Positions 53,661 to 62,421 of a stretch of 64,000 bases of DNA are shown here, in pieces. The stretch is from Candidatus Nitrosymbiomonas proteolyticus. Lineage in GTDB: Bacteria; Armatimonadota; Fimbriimonadia; Fimbriimonadales; Fimbriimonadaceae. The first letter of the stretch is position 1; each line of letters opens with the position of its first letter. The notes beneath the pieces are model-generated. The model saw nothing but the letters and a program-made list of their open reading frames with translations. It had not been told where the DNA came from and did no database searches. The stretch is from NCBI GenBank assembly GCA_017347465.1, contig AP021858.1, forward strand, positions 2,188,472 to 2,252,471, in the 5' to 3' direction. The translations under genes were made by a program, and so were the position numbers.

Positions 53661-56252
53661 TCAATTGCAGAGCAATCGTTTGACGACGAAGTGGTCGACG
53701 CCGGCTTCCGTGATCGAGTTGTTCGGGTTGTCCGCCACTCGGAACCGAACCCTAACTTGACTGCTGGGAGTGACGTACTGGCCGACTTGGAACGACCTTC
53801 GAACCCAGGAGTTCTGGATGCCCATAACGGCCTCCACCTGAACCCAACTGTTTCCGTTGTCGTTGGATATCTCGACGTAGAGCACGTCGTCGCCGTCGTC
53901 GTTATAGAACCACCGGCTGTATTCGACGATCGCGTTGTCGCCTTGCAGGTTCAGCAAAGGTGAGGTTAGGATCGTCGGGCCACCATCGACGTCGGCAGCC
54001 CCAACTGAACCGCCGACCGTACCCTGGCCCGTAAAGTAGCACTGCGCGCCGGGGTCGCTGGAGTCGTCTTCGGGGTTCGCCTGTTGGCCGTTTTGGGTCG
54101 TGCCGTTGGGGTTCGCCCGGACCCAGGCGCCCGAAGTCAGGCTCTGGTTGCTTACACCCCAGCCAAGGTTCGTTTCAAACGTGTCTTCAAGGATCGTTTG
54201 AAGGCCCTGAGCCACGATGAAGGTCTTGAGATCGGCAGGGGCGTTGAAAGGATAGGTCGACTCGTGTCCTTGCGTGTCTTCCGTCGTCAAGTACCAATCG
54301 ACTACGGTTCCGCAAGGCGGCAGCGCCAGCTTGAGGATGTACCAACCCGGGTCGGCGTAGTTGATGAGTTCCCGAGACTGCCAGGCGCCGCCATTGAAAC
54401 GGTACTTGAGAACGACAGGCGCGCCCACGGGGTTTACGTTCGGCAGGACGCGGAACAGCCACGCCGGGGGAACAATGTCGTTCGGATTCCACAGCACGAA
54501 CGCAGGCGGCTCGACGAACTTGGTGTACTTGACCCATTCGAGTTTGGGGGCGTGGAGGTTCTTTGCTCCAAACCCAGTTGCGATTTCGTCGTAATGGGGC
54601 GTGCCGTTGTAGATGTCGCCATCGTTATCGTCCAGGGTCAGCACGTCGATCGTGATGCCAGGATCGATTGCGGGCGGGTGGAGCAGGATGCTGTTGAGGT
54701 ACCAGGACCGAGCTCGTTCGAGCGCAGCCGGGTTGCCTTCGGTGAGCTTCAACTCATCGTAGGTCAGCCAGAACGCGCCGCTAATCACCTGGCCCGCGGT
54801 ATGGGCTTCCGCCGTACTGGGGTAGGTGATGCTGTTGTAGCAGCTTCGGAGCGGGCCGGTGTTGGGACCTCGAAAGTCCTCGCCAAGCCAGGGGGTGTCG
54901 CCGCAAAACGCTGCCGTCACGTCCGCCATTCCTTCGTGGTAGGCGCCGGTCGGGAACGGGTGCCCCATATCAATGATAAAGTGGCCGTACTCGTGCCAAA
55001 CGACGGTGCTATATGCCGTGTTGGGGCATCCGCCGCCGCTTGCATAGAAGTTGATCGTGCTGTTCGTGTAATAGGCGTTGCACGTGCTATTGCGGTTCAC
55101 AGTGCAGGTGATGGCGATGTCGATGCCCGGATAGGTCGGGATGATCGCCTTCGCGAAGTTGTGGACTCGGGTGGTATGAATGAACCCGTTGACTTGCGCC
55201 GTGGCTGCCTGAGCAGGCGCTGGATTATGGATGAAGTTCGCGGGCCCCGGAGGCGTCACGACCTGGCTCAGCGCGAGGGTGCTGCCCTGAAAGTCCACGA
55301 CGTTCACCCACTGGCCAAGCATGCCCAGATTGACCGTGACGTTCGCCGTTCCAGCATTGGGTATGACGAAATGGCCCGTCGCGTTGGAGTAGGCGTTGTT
55401 GCCACCCGTGATCGACGCGCGGATCAGTTCAAGGTCTTGAAGCGTCGGGGGGTTGTTTGTTTGGTCGGGCTTGAACCCCGGAGTCGCCCAGCCTTGGGCG
55501 CGCCCACTGACGTCCACAGCGAAGACCTCATTCCGTTCTTCGAGGATTCTGCCGGAGATTGCGTCGACGAAGATGTAGTAGCGCTCAGGCGCGTGAGCTA
55601 CGGTCCCGGAACAGCCGCACAGCGCCGGGTGATACACCGGGTTGTATTCGTGGTCTACGATCTCGGGATTCTCGCCCCGGAACGCCCAAGCGAGGTGCTG
55701 GCCCTCTCCCGTCCACACCCAGAGTTCGGGATCTGTGAACTGCTTGAGGCTCGGGCGGTTCTTCTTGGCTAGGGCAACGGCTTGTTTGGCGTTGACTTTC
55801 GCCACGGGCAGAGGCCGGTGGACCGTTTGAACGTTCGACGAAGCAAGCACCAGCGGATACCCGATCTGGTCCTTCGATAGCAGAGTCAGGTGCCCTTTGT
55901 CGACGGGTATGCCATCGACGCGTTGCCGGAAGTAGCCCGCCACGAACTTGCCGTCCATGATGTCCTGATCGCCGACGAACTCGAGTTCGCTGTCGCCGGG
56001 CGCGAACAGGTTGCCGTACCGAGTCACGAAAGTGCTGAACGCGTCGCTCGCGTTCACTCCGCCCCCAAAAGGCACGCCATAGACTCGCCGAATCGTATCG
56101 GAGGTTTCGTAAAAGAGAACTCGGGGCGCCTCGCTGAGCAACGAAGCCGACGCCTTGGCTCGCATCGCGGCGTCTCTGGGCGGGGTTTGAGCGACCGCAA
56201 AAGACGACAGAACAAGGGCCAGACCCCAAAAGGCCCTACTTACGTAACGCAT
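53661..56252 (-). CDS. Secreted HExxH zinc metallopeptidase (gluzincin-like)
   Basis: 863 aa with a signal peptide (ALVLSSFAVAQ). Residues about 25-200 look like an inhibitory FTP/PepSY-like propeptide (YGNLFAPGDSELEFVGDQDI and VVLASSNVQTVHRPLP-like strands). The zinc motif is TVVWHEYGHFIIDMGHPF near residue 428, with the third ligand Glu in AYHEGMADVTAAFCGD about 20 residues later, a gluzincin arrangement seen in M4/M36 relatives. The C-terminal 200 residues form one or two beta-sandwich domains (LQTILEDTFETNLGWGVSN, then YVEISNDNGNSWVQVEAV), likely binding modules. It is monocistronic with GGAGGA before the ATG and a terminator. Assignment to a precise MEROPS family needs a profile search. 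Confidence 0.85.
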   Translation of the reverse strand: MRYVSRAFWGLALVLSSFAVAQTPPRDAAMRAKASASLLSEAPRVLFYETSDTIRRVYGVPFGGGVNASDAFSTFVTRYGNLFAPGDSELEFVGDQDIMDGKFVAGYFRQRVDGIPVDKGHLTLLSKDQIGYPLVLASSNVQTVHRPLPVAKVNAKQAVALAKKNRPSLKQFTDPELWVWTGEGQHLAWAFRGENPEIVDHEYNPVYHPALCGCSGTVAHAPERYYIFVDAISGRILEERNEVFAVDVSGRAQGWATPGFKPDQTNNPPTLQDLELIRASITGGNNAYSNATGHFVIPNAGTANVTVNLGMLGQWVNVVDFQGSTLALSQVVTPPGPANFIHNPAPAQAATAQVNGFIHTTRVHNFAKAIIPTYPGIDIAITCTVNRNSTCNAYYTNSTINFYASGGGCPNTAYSTVVWHEYGHFIIDMGHPFPTGAYHEGMADVTAAFCGDTPWLGEDFRGPNTGPLRSCYNSITYPSTAEAHTAGQVISGAFWLTYDELKLTEGNPAALERARSWYLNSILLHPPAIDPGITIDVLTLDDNDGDIYNGTPHYDEIATGFGAKNLHAPKLEWVKYTKFVEPPAFVLWNPNDIVPPAWLFRVLPNVNPVGAPVVLKYRFNGGAWQSRELINYADPGWYILKLALPPCGTVVDWYLTTEDTQGHESTYPFNAPADLKTFIVAQGLQTILEDTFETNLGWGVSNQSLTSGAWVRANPNGTTQNGQQANPEDDSSDPGAQCYFTGQGTVGGSVGAADVDGGPTILTSPLLNLQGDNAIVEYSRWFYNDDGDDVLYVEISNDNGNSWVQVEAVMGIQNSWVRRSFQVGQYVTPSSQVRVRFRVADNPNNSITEAGVDHFVVKRLLCN

Positions 56253-56345
56253 AGTGCTTCCTCCAAACAGGCGAATGAACTCCTATGTCGGAGACGGCCC
56301 GCCCGAACCGGAGAGTTCTTGGCAGGGGTGAGACCTGGTAATTCC

Positions 56346-57164
56346 TTAACGGCGCGCGCCTTCTCGGAGACGCTCAACCACGCAGCGCGTGTCCCAGTTG
56401 CAGCGCTCCAGTTCGTGTCGAGCTTCTTCTTCGGTCGCGTTCGTTAGCTCTCTCACGATGCGGATGCACCGCTGCTTGAGCTTGGAGTTCTTGGGCGTCA
56501 CATCGACCATGAGGTTCTCGATCACCTTGCCGGAGAGCACCATCGCGCCGGTGCTGATCCGGTTGAGGGCCAGCTTTTGCGCCGTCCCCGCCTTGAGCCT
56601 CGTCGAACCCGTGAGGACCTCGGGGCCTGTGTCGAGGACGATCCCAAGGGTGGCTTCCTTCACGAGTGGGGTGTTCTTGTTGTTCGCGATCCCGCACGTC
56701 CAAACGCCCTTTTGATTGGCGTGGCGAATTGCCGATATCGTAAAGGGCGTCTTTCCGCTCGCCGCGACTCCGATCACCACATCGTCGAGTGAAAGATCGA
56801 GTTCGTTCAACATCTCGATCGCCATGTGTTCGTCGTCCTCCATGTCCTCGACCGCGCTACCTGCAGCCGCAGGACCTCCCGCGACGAGCGCTACGAACCT
56901 CTTGGGGTCGACTCCGAAGGTGGGAGGCATTTCGGCTGCGTCGGCGGCGGCGATCCTCCCGCTCGTGCCCGCTCCAACGTACACGATCCGTCCCCCAGAG
57001 GCAAATGCGCCAGCGACGCGCTCGACCGCCTGGGCGAGCAAGGGCTGCACCTTCTGCAGTGCGCGGAGGACCGAATACTCCTCCTCGTCCATCAAGCGGA
57101 CGATCTCCTCGGCGCTCATGTGGTCGAGTCCATACGAACGAGGGTTGCGGGATTCTGTACTCAT
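56346..57164 (-). CDS. murQ: N-acetylmuramic acid 6-phosphate etherase MurQ
   Basis: 272 aa, slightly shorter than the usual 300. MurQ cleaves the lactyl ether of MurNAc-6P to give GlcNAc-6P in peptidoglycan recycling. The SIS domain shows GRIVYVGAGTSGRIAAADAA, the catalytic Glu region in AEMPPTFGVDPKRFVALVAG and AAAGSAVEDMEDDE, GVAASGKTPFTISAI, and the signature GPEVLTGSTRLKAGTAQKLA. The C-terminal UBA-like helices (TNATEEEARHELERCNWDTR) are present. The ATG overlaps the stop codon of the sugar-kinase gene upstream (ATGA), forming a two-gene recycling operon. Confidence 0.96.
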   Translation of the reverse strand: MSTESRNPRSYGLDHMSAEEIVRLMDEEEYSVLRALQKVQPLLAQAVERVAGAFASGGRIVYVGAGTSGRIAAADAAEMPPTFGVDPKRFVALVAGGPAAAGSAVEDMEDDEHMAIEMLNELDLSLDDVVIGVAASGKTPFTISAIRHANQKGVWTCGIANNKNTPLVKEATLGIVLDTGPEVLTGSTRLKAGTAQKLALNRISTGAMVLSGKVIENLMVDVTPKNSKLKQRCIRIVRELTNATEEEARHELERCNWDTRCVVERLREGARR

Positions 57165-58048
57165 AGAAGATTCATTGCCAGTTTTGCGGCGCCGTACACA
57201 GGTGGCTTCGAAGGGCGTCGAACATGAAGTTCCCGTTGGGGGAGCACTTCGCCCAACTCTTTTTCAAACGAACGCTGAAACAGCAGCGAAATCTCCCAAA
57301 GCCCTCCCGACAGTCCCACCGAAAGCGGAGTTCTGGGGGGGAGAAATCGGTGGACGTGGCTGGCAACGACGGTCGCAAGTGCTTGAAACTCGCTTCGGAG
57401 GGCTTCGGTGGCGTAGGGAAGTCCGTCGGCCGCATCCTTCGCCAGCGGACGCGCGAACTTGGCGACTTGGCTCGCCACGGTCCTGCCGCCGTAGACTTTC
57501 GCTATCACCTCGGCGGGTTCCGTGGTGCCGAACCGTTTTTCGATGGCTTGGAGGACCCTGCAAGAGCACTCGTCCGGGTCGTCGAGGAAGTGCCGGAGCG
57601 CCGCGCGCCCAAACCGAAACGCCGAGCCGTCGTCGCCGATCGCAAACCCGCCTCCGCCCGACTTTGCGAACCCGTGCTCGCCGCTCGAACAAACCACCGA
57701 CCCTGTTCCCGAGATCACGCAGACGCACACGGGAGGATCGAATGAGGCGTACGCTGCGTAGTAGTCAGGCGTTACCCTGTGCCTAGCCTTGGGGAACAGT
57801 TCGGCAAGGAGATCGCCCGCCTGCAGAAAATTCGCCTTGGTCAGTATCCCGGCACCGCACAGGCAGACGGTGTCCGGCTCAGGGCAGCCAGAGGTCGCTT
57901 TTTGAAGGTTCTGTCGGACGAGCCTGGGGGGCGAGGTTGTGAAGTTGGCAGACCCTGCTTGACCTGTGAATAGGACCTGTCCAGCTTCGTTCACAAGCAT
58001 CGCACGCGTCGAAGTTCCGCCGGAGTCGATTCCAAGGTGAAAGGGCAT
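57161..58048 (-). CDS. BadF/BadG-type N-acetylhexosamine kinase
   Basis: 295 aa. An ASKHA-fold kinase: phosphate-1 loop FHLGIDSGGTSTRAMLVNEA, the connecting region TVCLCGAGILTKANFLQAG, phosphate-2 VCVCVISGTGSVVCS, and the adenosine site LSVGLSGGLWEISLLFQR. This family includes eukaryotic GlcNAc kinase and bacterial MurK, which phosphorylates MurNAc and GlcNAc. Being coupled to murQ, its likely role is to make MurNAc-6P for MurQ. TATAAC lies 13 bases before the ATG, and no Shine-Dalgarno is evident. It is divergent from the heptosyltransferase pair. Confidence 0.9.
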   Translation of the reverse strand: MPFHLGIDSGGTSTRAMLVNEAGQVLFTGQAGSANFTTSPPRLVRQNLQKATSGCPEPDTVCLCGAGILTKANFLQAGDLLAELFPKARHRVTPDYYAAYASFDPPVCVCVISGTGSVVCSSGEHGFAKSGGGGFAIGDDGSAFRFGRAALRHFLDDPDECSCRVLQAIEKRFGTTEPAEVIAKVYGGRTVASQVAKFARPLAKDAADGLPYATEALRSEFQALATVVASHVHRFLPPRTPLSVGLSGGLWEISLLFQRSFEKELGEVLPQRELHVRRPSKPPVYGAAKLAMNLL

Positions 58049-58061
58049 GGGGCCAAGGGCT

Positions 58062-58067
58062 GTTATA
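58062..58067 (-). promoter_or_regulatory. -10-like element for the kinase-murQ operon
   Basis: TATAAC on the minus strand, 13 bases before ATG 58048, giving an expected leader of about six bases. Confidence 0.45.
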
Positions 58068-58098
58068 CCCGCCGTTCCGCGTTCGGGGCCGAATTTGC

Positions 58099-58104
58099 TA
58101 GAAT
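58099..58104 (+). promoter_or_regulatory. -10-like element (leaderless start) for GT9 pair
   Basis: TAGAAT ends six bases before GTG 58111, so the predicted transcript begins at the start codon. Confidence 0.5.
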
Positions 58105-58110
58105 CACTTC

Positions 58111-59127
58111 GTGCGACGTCATGCTGGCGAGAAGATCGTGCCCGGAGGCAACGTCGCGGTTCTTGCCAACGACGCCATCGGGAACTTTGTCGCTGCCACT
58201 CCGCTGCTCCAGCTCCTGAAAACCGAGTCCAAGGCAGCGAGCGTGCACTTTTGGTGCGGAACCCGAGTCGCCGAGTTTCGCCACGCGCCAGAATTGTTCG
58301 ACCTCTTCTTGCCGCTTCACGGGAGTTCCCCAGCCGAGCTTCTGGGCCTCATCGCCGAACATACGGGAAGCTATGACTGGATCGTCAACCTCGAATCGAC
58401 GGCGCACTCGAAGGCCATCGCGGGCCTTTTGTCGGGCGAACTGACCTTCGTTTCTGGCCCTTGCGTCGGCCATGGCGGGAGGGGCGAACTGTCGTTCCCA
58501 GACGACCCGCAAGGCGAGCTTTGGGCGGACCGTCGCTGGGTCGCCGAGGACTTGAAGGAGCGATACCCTTTCCTCCGTTCGGGGTTCATCGCTGAAATCT
58601 TCGCGCGCGGATGCTATTTCGAGTCCGAGATCCCGCCGTACCGGGTGCCCAGCCAACCCCCCGGCCAGCAACCTCCTGATCTCCTTGTAGCCACATCGGC
58701 TAGCTTGCCGGAAAAGCTCTGGCCCCGAGAAAAATGGGCCTGGGTTCTGGACCGCGTAGGAAGCGCAGGCTACACGGCCGGTCTTCTCGGCGCAAAGCCC
58801 AAAGACCAGAAGACCCACTGGATGGGCGGCACGGCCGAAGATGAGCTAGTTGCCCAAGGGCTGCTGATCGATCTCAGGGGGCAGTACTCCCTGCCGGAGG
58901 TCGTTGGCGCGCTGGGCCAGTGCCGTGCGGTCTTGACTCTCGACAACGGGATTCTGCACCTGGCAGTGGCGGCCCGCGCAAGGACGGTCGGGCTCTACCG
59001 GCACGGCATTCACCGTCTTTGGGCGCCGCCTTCGGATACGCTCGTCGTGTTGACGCCAGGAGAGGGAAGGGAAGTAAGCGAGATCGAACCCGAGGTCGTT
59101 TGGGAGGCCGTGGCAAATGCCCTCTAA
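58111..59127 (+). CDS. GT9 heptosyltransferase-like protein (first of pair)
   Basis: 338 aa from GTG 58111. The N-terminal domain shows VAVLANDAIGNFVAATPLLQ, the GT9 Gly-Asp-like loop in a diverged form, and the acceptor region SYDWIVNLESTAHSKAIAGL. The donor domain includes VATSASLPEKLWPREKWAWV and the characteristic CRAVLTLDNGILHLAVAARA (Asp-Asn-Gly for the usual Asp-Ser/Thr-Gly). GT9 enzymes add heptose or hexose to lipid A-linked core. It overlaps the second GT9 gene by 11 bases. Its presence argues for an LPS-like outer leaflet. The diverged N-terminal motif leaves the exact donor uncertain. Confidence 0.85.
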   Translation: MRRHAGEKIVPGGNVAVLANDAIGNFVAATPLLQLLKTESKAASVHFWCGTRVAEFRHAPELFDLFLPLHGSSPAELLGLIAEHTGSYDWIVNLESTAHSKAIAGLLSGELTFVSGPCVGHGGRGELSFPDDPQGELWADRRWVAEDLKERYPFLRSGFIAEIFARGCYFESEIPPYRVPSQPPGQQPPDLLVATSASLPEKLWPREKWAWVLDRVGSAGYTAGLLGAKPKDQKTHWMGGTAEDELVAQGLLIDLRGQYSLPEVVGALGQCRAVLTLDNGILHLAVAARARTVGLYRHGIHRLWAPPSDTLVVLTPGEGREVSEIEPEVVWEAVANAL

Positions 59128-60091
59128 GAGAGTGGCAATGATCCTGAAGCCCAACTTCATCGGTGACGCCGTCATGACCGCTCCGGCGATTGACAGCCTG
59201 CGGGGTGCGGGGTACGAGATTAGCCTCTATTGCGGCCCGACCGTACGCGATGTGCTCTTCGACCGAGCGGACGGGGTCCAATTCGAGGTAGACGATTGGG
59301 CGGGTTCGACGAGCCGTTTGCTTCGGATTGCGCGCTCGCTGAGGAGAGGTAGGTTCGACGCCGCGCTCGTGGTCAACCGCAGCTTTCGTTCTGCGTTGGC
59401 CGCCTGGCTCGCGAGAATTCCCAACCGAGTGGGCCACGACACGGAGGGCCGTTCGTTTCTGCTCACCCGCAAGGTGGCGTACGATCAGGAGTGTTTTGAG
59501 GCTCGGTCGTTTCTGGACCTTGCCGACGCACTTGGCGGGAGTGCGGTGCCGGTCGAGCCTCATCTGAGCGTCACCTTCTCAGAGAGTGAACGGGGCGAAG
59601 AGCTTCGGGGAAATGCGACGGTAGGGATTCAACTCGGAGCTTCGACGTTGGGCAAGGTTGCCCCAAGTCGGATCTGGGCAGAAGTCGCCTCCAGGCTCGT
59701 CGCAGAAGGACACAAGATCGCGATCTTGGGCGGACCCAACGACCGCCCGCTCGCGGATGAGTTCCTCTCGCTGTTTCAGGGCGAGGCCGTCGATCTCGTC
59801 GGACGATGTTCGATCCGCGAGTCGATGGCCGTGATCTCCGGCCTTCAGCTACTTGCGGGAAATGACACAGGGTTTTTGCACGTCGCAGCCGCTTTGGGAC
59901 GCCCGACCGTTACGGTCTTCCGGCCCAGAATGGCGCGCAAATGGCGCCACGCAGGCGAAACGCATCCCTGCGTCATCGTGAGTTCGGGCAACCTATCGGA
60001 CGCCGAACCCGACGCCATTGTTGAGGCGGCGAAGAAGGCTCTCGCCGGGCGCGCTCCTATCCCCTCCGCTCGGCCTCGACGCGGTAGGTAG
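59117..60091 (+). CDS. GT9 heptosyltransferase (WaaF-like, second of pair)
   Basis: 324 aa. It is closer to the family consensus than its neighbour: VAMILKPNFIGDAVMTAPAI at the N-terminus, then FDAALVVNRSFRSALAAWLA, RVGHDTEGRSFLLTRKVAY. The donor half shows VGIQLGASTLGKVAPSRIWA, KIAILGGPNDRPLADEF, VDLVGRCSIRESMAVISGLQ and LLAGNDTGFLHVAAALGRPT. It is translationally coupled to the first GT9 gene. Its 3' end overlaps the convergent M61 peptidase gene by 99 bases. Presumed role: successive addition of sugars in the inner core of an LPS-like glycolipid. Confidence 0.93.
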   Translation: MPSKRVAMILKPNFIGDAVMTAPAIDSLRGAGYEISLYCGPTVRDVLFDRADGVQFEVDDWAGSTSRLLRIARSLRRGRFDAALVVNRSFRSALAAWLARIPNRVGHDTEGRSFLLTRKVAYDQECFEARSFLDLADALGGSAVPVEPHLSVTFSESERGEELRGNATVGIQLGASTLGKVAPSRIWAEVASRLVAEGHKIAILGGPNDRPLADEFLSLFQGEAVDLVGRCSIRESMAVISGLQLLAGNDTGFLHVAAALGRPTVTVFRPRMARKWRHAGETHPCVIVSSGNLSDAEPDAIVEAAKKALAGRAPIPSARPRRGR

Positions 60092-61798
60092 GTCCGAGGG
60101 AATCCTCAGCCACTCGTCTCTTCGTCGGACTTGTTCGGCTGAGGCGAACGGGTCGTTCGCAAGTCGATAGGCCGAAGGCGTAGAGCTGCCGACTGCGACT
60201 TCGACCCTCAGATTCTCGGACGACCTTTGTACGTCAACCTGAACCTTATCCCCCATCGTCAGCCCCGAGAACGCTCCCGGAGCGAACGGCCTTTGATTGA
60301 CAGCAAGGACCTTGTCGCCCGGTTGGAAGCCGCTCCCCGCGTCGGCCGATCGGACCACGTCGCCCAGAAGCTCAAACGGGAGATGCGCCTGAATTCGGCC
60401 CGGAATCGCCAACCGAAGTCCGATCTTCCTAAGTTCCTCATAGGGGAGTTCTTGCGTCGAGCGCACGCACCGATCGTAGAGCGCCGAGAGGTCTCTTCCG
60501 GCTATCTCATTGATCGTGGTCCGAAGGTCGTCTTCCCCATAGCCCGGCTGGGGCAACGCATGGCGTTTCATCAGGGTTCGGAGGACATCGTCGAGGCTCT
60601 GCTTGCCTTCAGTGGCGCCCCGCAAGGCCGCATCGAGAATCAGCCCCACGACGAGTCCCTTGTTGTAGTAGCTCAGGTCGCCGACCCCGAAGCCGCCATT
60701 CTCCCACGTCTCCCATCCCGCTTGTTCGAGCGTCTTCGTAAGCCGGGTCTTCGACCGCTGGAGCGTTTGGATTTCGTTGGAGAGTTGGCTCAGGAGCCAT
60801 GTCGGCCCCTGGGCGCCGGCTTGGTAAACGTGGAGTTGGGCGTAGTAGTCAGTCACGCCCTCGGCGAACCAGAGGTTGTTCGTTCGAACGGCTTGCGTGT
60901 AATCGAACGGGCCAAGAACCTTAGGGCGGATGTGCTTGACGTTCCAAGTGTGGAAGAACTCGTGCGCAGCTAGCGTCTCGAACTTGAGATTGGGAACGTT
61001 CGGCAGCGCCATAAGAGTGCTTGCCCGATGCTCCAATCCGCCTTGGAAGCCCCCTCGCGCGAGATGGATCAGATAGACGTATCTCTTGAACGGAGCTTCG
61101 CCGAACATCGCGATTGCCGGTCGGCTTAGCTGCATGAGCTCGTCCGCGATAGCGTCGGGCGAGGTGCGATAGGTTTGGTCTTCTGAGGCGATCGCAACTT
61201 CGAACCTGTACTTGCCGACAACGAACCTTCGCTTCTCAAACCGCCCAAGCTGCATCGGATGGTCGATGAACTCATCGTAGCTGGCTGCCGCGAACTTATC
61301 GACTCCGGCTTCGTCCATACCCGTCGCCACGTCCCACTCGTTGGGAAGTTGTACTCTCAGCAACGCGGATTCTCCCTTTCGGCCCTCGATGTACACGAAC
61401 GCTGCCGGGCCGTTTACGAATACGGTGTGCGGCTTGACGCTGACCCCGAAGAAACCGAGTCCCGCGTCATCGCCCAGAACCCGATAGCTGAAGGTGACCT
61501 TCGAGCCGGGCCGAGATCGCACACGCCAAGTGTGGCGATTCGGCCGCTCGATAGGGAGCGTCGCGCCGTCGTCGGAAGTGGCCTTCGCGTCGAACACCTT
61601 TGTCGGGTAGTCGAGCAAGAAATAGAAGCCGGGGCACCATGCGGGGATTCGGAAGTCGGTGATTTCGGAGGTCGCGGCCGCCGATGCCGACACGCGAATC
61701 GAACCTGCCGCTGGATCGGGGGCGAGGGAGTATTCGATCTGAGCCCGCGAGGCGGCGGACAACGCGACGAGGCCGAGAACAGCGCAAATCAGCTTCAT
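59993..61798 (-). CDS. M61 glycyl-aminopeptidase family metallopeptidase with PDZ domain
   Basis: 601 aa. A signal peptide (LICAVLGLVALSAASRAQ) is followed by the M61 N-terminal beta domain. The catalytic domain has the zinc motif TLAAHEFFHTWNVKHIRPKV near residue 283 and the third ligand Glu in NNLWFAEGVTDYYAQLHVYQ. A PDZ domain occupies the C-terminal 120 residues (SADAGSGFQPGDKVLAVNQR). M61 enzymes release N-terminal Gly or Ala and are exported in many Gram-negatives. TATACC lies eight bases before the ATG. Its last 33 codons overlap the second GT9 gene on the other strand. Confidence 0.95.
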   Translation of the reverse strand: MKLICAVLGLVALSAASRAQIEYSLAPDPAAGSIRVSASAAATSEITDFRIPAWCPGFYFLLDYPTKVFDAKATSDDGATLPIERPNRHTWRVRSRPGSKVTFSYRVLGDDAGLGFFGVSVKPHTVFVNGPAAFVYIEGRKGESALLRVQLPNEWDVATGMDEAGVDKFAAASYDEFIDHPMQLGRFEKRRFVVGKYRFEVAIASEDQTYRTSPDAIADELMQLSRPAIAMFGEAPFKRYVYLIHLARGGFQGGLEHRASTLMALPNVPNLKFETLAAHEFFHTWNVKHIRPKVLGPFDYTQAVRTNNLWFAEGVTDYYAQLHVYQAGAQGPTWLLSQLSNEIQTLQRSKTRLTKTLEQAGWETWENGGFGVGDLSYYNKGLVVGLILDAALRGATEGKQSLDDVLRTLMKRHALPQPGYGEDDLRTTINEIAGRDLSALYDRCVRSTQELPYEELRKIGLRLAIPGRIQAHLPFELLGDVVRSADAGSGFQPGDKVLAVNQRPFAPGAFSGLTMGDKVQVDVQRSSENLRVEVAVGSSTPSAYRLANDPFASAEQVRRRDEWLRIPSDLPTASRPSGGDRSAPGESLLRRLNNGVGFGVR

Positions 61799-61806
61799 TG
61801 CGGGCG

Positions 61807-61812
61807 GGTATA
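61807..61812 (-). promoter_or_regulatory. -10-like element (leaderless start) for the M61 gene
   Basis: TATACC on the minus strand, eight bases before ATG 61798. It shares a 59-base divergent region with the GNAT -10 element at 61845. Confidence 0.4.
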
Positions 61813-61844
61813 CCTCGAACCGCGCTCCAACTTGGGCCTTCTGG

Positions 61845-61850
61845 TATATC
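61845..61850 (+). promoter_or_regulatory. -10-like element (leaderless start) for the GNAT gene
   Basis: TATATC ends seven bases before ATG 61858; there is no Shine-Dalgarno in the gap. Confidence 0.4.
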
Positions 61851-61857
61851 TGCTGCG

Positions 61858-62421
61858 ATGGAATTCCCCATTCGCCGCGCGGAACTGGCCGACATCCCCG
61901 AAATTGTCCGGGTCGTCCGAACGGTTTACGACGAGTACGGCTTCACATGGGACGAGCAGGAGTATCACGCCGACCTGTACGACATTGAAGGGCACTATGA
62001 CCGCCTGGGCCACTCGTTCTTTGTCGTGGGAAGTGGCGCGATCCCAAGTGAGAGGCTTCTCGGGGTCGTGGCTCTCAAGCGCTTTGCGGCCGTTCCGGGC
62101 TCGCGAGGAGAATCGACGCTGCTCGAGGGAATCGTTCGGCTTGCTGGGGCGGATTGCTCGCTGGACCGGCTTTACGTGGACCCCGCGGCCCGCCGACAAG
62201 GGTTGGGGTCGGCCCTGACGGAGCATGTCATCTGCATAGCCCGTTCCGAAGGAAAGTCGGCCATGGAGATTTGGAGCGACAAGCGGTTCGTCGAGGCTCA
62301 CCGACTCTACCAGCGTCTGGGCGCATTCGTTGTCGCCGATCGAATCTGCTCCGACCCGGACAACAGCCCTGAATGGGGCCTTCTGCTACCGCTCGATGCC
62401 CCCGAAGCACCTACGCAGTAG
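61858..62421 (+). CDS. GNAT family N-acetyltransferase
   Basis: 187 aa from ATG 61858; the open frame extends upstream inside the M61 gene but without coding character. The N-terminal beta1-alpha1 is FPIRRAELADIPEIVRVVRT and includes a Tyr/Glu-rich segment (TWDEQEYHADLYDIEGHYDR). Acetyl-CoA binding motif A is LDRLYVDPAARRQGLGSALT, with the R-x-x-G-x-G/A loop intact, and motif B follows at HRLYQRLGAFVVAD. The acceptor is unknown; the C-terminus ends with a hydrophobic strand LLLPLD. It is convergent with the ABC ATPase gene and overlaps it by 11 bases. Confidence 0.9.
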   Translation: MEFPIRRAELADIPEIVRVVRTVYDEYGFTWDEQEYHADLYDIEGHYDRLGHSFFVVGSGAIPSERLLGVVALKRFAAVPGSRGESTLLEGIVRLAGADCSLDRLYVDPAARRQGLGSALTEHVICIARSEGKSAMEIWSDKRFVEAHRLYQRLGAFVVADRICSDPDNSPEWGLLLPLDAPEAPTQ

